Below are positions 63,207 to 64,000 of a stretch of 64,000 nucleotides of DNA, in pieces. The translations under genes and the position numbers were made by a program. Source of the stretch: Methylocapsa acidiphila B2 (GTDB lineage Bacteria; Pseudomonadota; Alphaproteobacteria; Rhizobiales; Beijerinckiaceae). The DNA lies in contig NZ_KE386496.1 in NCBI RefSeq assembly GCF_000427445.1, forward strand, positions 2,619,504-2,683,503, given 5' to 3'. The notes beneath the pieces were generated by a model, which was given only the letters and a program-made list of their open reading frames with translations, had not been told where the DNA came from and did no database searches. How positions within the stretch are numbered: the stretch's first letter is position 1; every line of letters begins with the position of its first letter.

Positions 63207-64000
63207 GGATCTCTATGTCACGCTTCCGCTCGCGGCGCTGGCCGCGGCGATCGAGGCCGGCCTCGGCTATCCGCAAGCCCTGTTCAAGGCGATCGGCCAT
63301 CCCGTGACCTGGATCGGCGCCCTGATCGCCCGCGCCGACCACGGCCTCAATCGCGACGCCGACTCATTTGCGCAAAGGCGCGCCCTCGGCTTTCTCGCCC
63401 TGGGCCTTGTGCTAGCCATCGCCGGAGGCGGCGGCTTCATTATCGCCCAAGGCATCGAGGCGTTGGCGATCCCCCACGCAATCGGCCTAATGCTGACAGC
63501 GCTTATCGCGTCGAGCCTCATCGCGCAACGCAGCCTGCATGCGCATGTCCGCGCCGTCGCCGACGCGCTCGAGCGCGAGGGGCTCGCCGCCGGCCGGACG
63601 ACCGTGGCCGCCATCGTCGGCCGCGACGTCGTGGCTCTCGACGAGGCCGGCGTCGCCCGCGCCGCGATCGAGTCGCTCGCGGAGAATTTTTCCGATGGCG
63701 TCGTCGCGCCAATCTTCTGGCTGGCGCTCGGCGGGCTTCCGGGCGGAATGGCCTATAAAGCGATCAACACCGCCGACAGCATGATGGGGCATCGGACCGC
63801 GCGGCACGTAGCTTTCGGCTTCGCCGCCGCCAGGCTCGACGATCTGGTCAATCTTGTTCCCGCACGCCTCTCCGCGCTGTTGATCGCGACGGCGGCTCTT
63901 TTCACGCCCGGCGCTTCCGCCATCGGGGCGCTGCGGACCGCATGGCGCTTTTCCGGCGGGCATCCCTCCCCCAACGCCGGCTGGCCGGAGGCGGCCTTCG
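63205..64000 (+). CDS. cbiB: Adenosylcobinamide-phosphate synthase, partial (CbiB/CobD)
   Basis: The frame starts at ATG 63205 and is open to the right edge (265 residues visible). The product begins MDLYVTLPLAALAAAIEAGLGYP, has membrane segments, and shows ARAAIESLAENFSDGVVAPIFW and YKAINTADSMMGHR, the CbiB/CobD hallmarks. It attaches the aminopropanol arm to adenosylcobyric acid. The C-terminus lies beyond the window. Its start overlaps the cobC start on the opposite strand. Confidence 0.93.
   Translation, partial: MDLYVTLPLAALAAAIEAGLGYPQALFKAIGHPVTWIGALIARADHGLNRDADSFAQRRALGFLALGLVLAIAGGGGFIIAQGIEALAIPHAIGLMLTALIASSLIAQRSLHAHVRAVADALEREGLAAGRTTVAAIVGRDVVALDEAGVARAAIESLAENFSDGVVAPIFWLALGGLPGGMAYKAINTADSMMGHRTARHVAFGFAAARLDDLVNLVPARLSALLIATAALFTPGASAIGALRTAWRFSGGHPSPNAGWPEAAF

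Noticed and set aside
62325-63758. 477-codon plus-strand frame across cobC and cbiB
   Set aside because: It overlaps two genes with clear motifs and is arginine-rich throughout.
1-64000. CRISPR arrays, transposases or prophage genes
   Set aside because: No regularly spaced identical repeats and no recombinase, Cas or phage structural motif was seen on either strand.

Overview
The window looks like a chromosomal segment of an aerobic, nitrogen-fixing, hopanoid-making alphaproteobacterium (order Hyphomicrobiales/Rhizobiales). A Methylocystis, Methylosinus or Beijerinckia-like organism fits, but this is inferred from gene content and not proven. Supports are SciP (an alphaproteobacterial cell-cycle regulator), a NifA of the oxygen-sensitive cysteine-motif type, a PmtA-type lipid methyltransferase, a large hpn set including HpnN, and GC-rich coding sequence with AT-richer spacers. 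No rRNA, tRNA, CRISPR array, transposase or phage gene was recognised.

Layout. 1-1.6 kb: tail of a thiamine-diphosphate enzyme and an aldehyde dehydrogenase. 2.2-11.4 kb: a surface-polysaccharide style island with an ATP-grasp ligase, a polysaccharide co-polymerase/tyrosine kinase, a thioesterase, a flippase, a methyltransferase and a flavin-dependent oxidoreductase. 11.5-13.9 kb: metA-metY. 14-24 kb: a LuxR-type regulator with a degenerate receiver, two DUF465-type small proteins, pmtA, mnmA, sciP, yciB, ftsY, a tiny Trp/Arg-rich secreted peptide, recF and a GNAT enzyme. 24-27.6 kb: an MsbA-like ABC exporter and an AspT-type aminotransferase.

28-40 kb is the hopanoid region. hpnA-hpnC-hpnD-hpnE are translationally coupled and make and desaturate squalene. 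After a repeat-rich spacer come shc (cyclisation to hopene) and hpnG. hpnH lies convergent to hpnG and overlaps it; hpnH and hpnG together make and process adenosylhopane. ispH supplies isoprenoid precursors, and hpnN would move hopanoids to the outer membrane. 40-45 kb holds a glycine-rich repeat protein, a SUV3/MgpS-like helicase with a long acidic and RG-rich tail, and a small RlpA-like protein.

46-59.1 kb is a nitrogen-fixation cluster, all on the minus strand. In transcription order it is nifA; a 4Fe-4S ferredoxin with its own terminator; then nifB, fdxN, an IscA/HesB-like protein, a TPR protein, an LRV Fe-S repeat protein, nifZ, nifZ, nifS, nifT, a small nif-associated protein, a DegT-like protein without the PLP lysine, a 2Fe-2S ferredoxin, a CxxC mini-protein, a SIR2-like protein without the usual Asn, a truncated globin and an unknown protein. 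Good sigma-54 promoter plus NifA-site pairs precede nifB and the ferredoxin, and a strong hairpin-T terminator ends the cluster. The nitrogenase structural genes are not here. The block from the DegT-like protein to the last gene is the best candidate for an under-described accessory system.

59.5-62 kb is an FtrABD-like iron-uptake operon (P19, cupredoxin, polyferredoxin) without a recognisable FTR1 permease. 62.2-64 kb holds divergent cobalamin genes whose start codons overlap within one CATG.
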